A DNA stretch of 64,000 nucleotides, taken from Viscum album. Lineage: Eukaryota; Streptophyta; Magnoliopsida; Santalales; Viscaceae. A program made the translations under genes and the position numbers. Positions 62,553-64,000 of the stretch are shown here, one piece after another. The notes below the pieces were generated by a model. It was not told the origin of the DNA, did not search any database, and was given only the letters and a program-made list of their open reading frames with translations. Each line of letters starts with the position of its first letter. Position 1 is the stretch's first letter. The stretch spans positions 269,426,250-269,490,249 of the forward strand of contig OY728153.1 of assembly GCA_963277665.1 (NCBI GenBank), given 5' to 3'.

Positions 62553-63336
62553 TGAATTCATAATTTTCCTCAATGATGTAATATCAACATACTATGATGG
62601 ACACTTCCTATACCATTCTTTAAACTCAATGTCAACAAAAAAATTGATCAAATAGAAAGTTAAATGTTTGAGAATAACATTTATAAAATTTATCAATGCC
62701 TTATTTTTTAAATAAAACTAATCAACCATAAATTTTACTTTTCCTATTTTGAAATAGACAATCCTTTTCATTCATCCATTTTCATTTTTCAATTCATTAT
62801 TAATATGCATACCCTTTATAATTTACCTCACATGAATTTTTTTACTCATCGTCAAGCTATGAATTAATAAAACGATGCACATACCTCAAGAAGATGTCAC
62901 TTTCCATAGTCTTGCATGGCATCTAGAATCACCACCATGTAAATACAAAATCACAATTAATCATAAGGGATTCACCATTTAAGATCAAATGAATCTAAGG
63001 ATTATGGTAGGAAAGTAAATGATATAAATCAAGTAAGTCTCAAATAGAAGGTTTGACTCTAAATCATAATCCATGATATCAAAATAAAAGCTTAATATAA
63101 ATATCCCTGGAATATTTCATTTTTATCTTCCTCCTAAAAATCTCAAAGTGGGCCCATGATACATATAAGCACAATAAAGGAATCATCCCCTCTTGATTTC
63201 TTTTCACCTTTCATTTTTTTAAAATTTTTGTTTAAGAAAAATCTCACATCCACCACCTAACCACATATGACCAAAAGATTTTTAGTCTGGTATTGGTTAT
63301 TTTTTAACCTCCCATAACGCAACCAATTTTTTATTT

Positions 63337-63368
<32 letters not shown>

Positions 63369-64000
63369 TTTTTTTATTTTTATTATTTTTATTATTTTTT
63401 TAGCAAGAGAGGTGAATAATAAAATACAATGAAAAATGTATGGCCTCTCCCAATATCATAATGAACAACCAAGAAAAATACCCTCTATGAAGTATATCCT
63501 AACACACCCTAGAAAATCCCCCCCCCCCACACCTATTCATTTAAATATCATGAAAAACATTTAGAGGAAGGTAGTAATGGATAAGATACACTGGTAACTA
63601 GGATAATTTCTTAAAAGGGTTGTTCATGGCTTCTACAGGCATTAAAAATGATTAATTTAAGATGGGTCTAAGGATAAATGGTTAAAAAATATGTCTCAAT
63701 CATATTCAAAGTGATTATATTTAGTCATGGAATTGATGATATGAAAATAAAGTTTTAGAAGAGAACATTACTGAGTTTCACAAGAAATATACTATAGAAA
63801 GAATGAGAAATATTGGCTTCGAGTATGTCATGGTAATGAGAACTAAGCTTTGCGATAATCACTCATAGAAATTAATATGAATAATTAAATAAATTAATGA
63901 AAATATTATAAATTCAAATAATGGCCAAATATTAGAAAAAAATAATTTACCAAAATCAGCATGCTCCCATAAATCATTATTTTTAAAATCCTAATCCACA
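62553..64000 (-). mobile_element. Copy 2: interior of the Athila/Tat-like element, cut by window end
   Basis: Counterpart of 33,425-34,872, containing the T-rich tract (63,327-63,401) and a C run at 63,519-63,528 that is longer than in copy 1. No coding motif is recognised. Confidence 0.45.

Larger units (their letters stand above)
37864..64000. repeat. 29.1-kb segmental duplication, copy 2 (cut by window end)
   Basis: It starts at TAATTATTCTAGAATGG, matching copy 1 at 8737-8753 with one mismatch, and remains collinear to 64,000 (copy 1 about 34,872). It is in direct orientation with no spacer. Both copies share the RT truncation and nested insertions, but each has private substitutions and stops. 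Confidence 0.95.

Noticed and set aside
1..64000. Organellar, bacterial or viral (pararetrovirus) origin
   Set aside because: No organellar genes, operons or ribosome-binding sites are seen. The RT-bearing units have LTRs, tRNA-Met PBSs, integrase and chromodomains, which fit retrotransposons rather than pararetroviruses.

Overview
The window looks like nuclear DNA of a land plant, probably one with a large, repeat-rich genome. It is strongly AT-rich. I find no host protein gene, tRNA, rRNA, CRISPR array or bacterial-type operon that I can support. Almost everything recognisable is decayed, nested LTR retrotransposon: Ty3/gypsy chromoviruses of Tekay/Del type, an Athila/Tat-like Ty3/gypsy element, and copia-like LTRs. 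The species cannot be told from the sequence alone.

The dominant structure is a head-to-tail duplication of about 29.1 kb. Copy 1 runs from about 8,737 to 37,866. Copy 2 starts at about 37,864 and runs off the window at 64,000. The offset is 29,122-29,128 bp and identity is roughly 98-99% in the stretches I compared by eye. Only 1-8,736 (unique) and about 34,872-37,866 (copy 1 only, because copy 2 is cut by the window) lack a partner.

Layout left to right: (1) 1-2,226, the 3' part of a plus-strand LTR (L1) with a 67-bp tandem array. (2) 2,222-10,309, minus-strand chromovirus 'element 1': gag, protease, RT, RNase H, integrase and chromodomain all recognisable but full of stops, then its primer-binding site and 3.1-kb 5' LTR (L2). 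The left duplication breakpoint lies inside L2. (3) 10,310-about 16,285, plus-strand element 3: degenerate interior, polypurine tract and 3' LTR (L3) with seven 31-bp repeats. (4) about 16,930-22,390, minus-strand LTR (L4) interrupted by a copia-like LTR ending at 20,728. (5) about 22,430-23,819, a possible SINE-like piece, a copia-like LTR fragment and unassigned DNA. (6) 23,820-26,114, minus-strand element 4: LTR (L5), polypurine tract and the chromodomain end of pol. (7) 26,115-31,586, plus-strand element 2, inserted into element 4's pol: a 3.0-kb LTR (L6) with a GC-rich hairpin cluster and a 39-bp array, PBS, then gag-protease-RT in one unbroken phase with many stops, cut off just before the RT catalytic motif. 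(8) about 31,895-37,866, a minus-strand Athila/Tat-like element with two diverged LTRs (A and B) around a roughly 3-kb interior. The series then repeats from 37,871.

Nothing here acts together as a functional gene system. What the window records is the order of events: old insertions nested in each other, loss of element 2's 3' half, duplication of the whole block, then independent point mutations (several C-to-T stops) in each copy. The items most worth a second look are the duplication and its junction, the GC-rich inverted-repeat cluster in L6, the family-specific tandem arrays inside LTRs, and a small hairpin that recurs in several LTRs.
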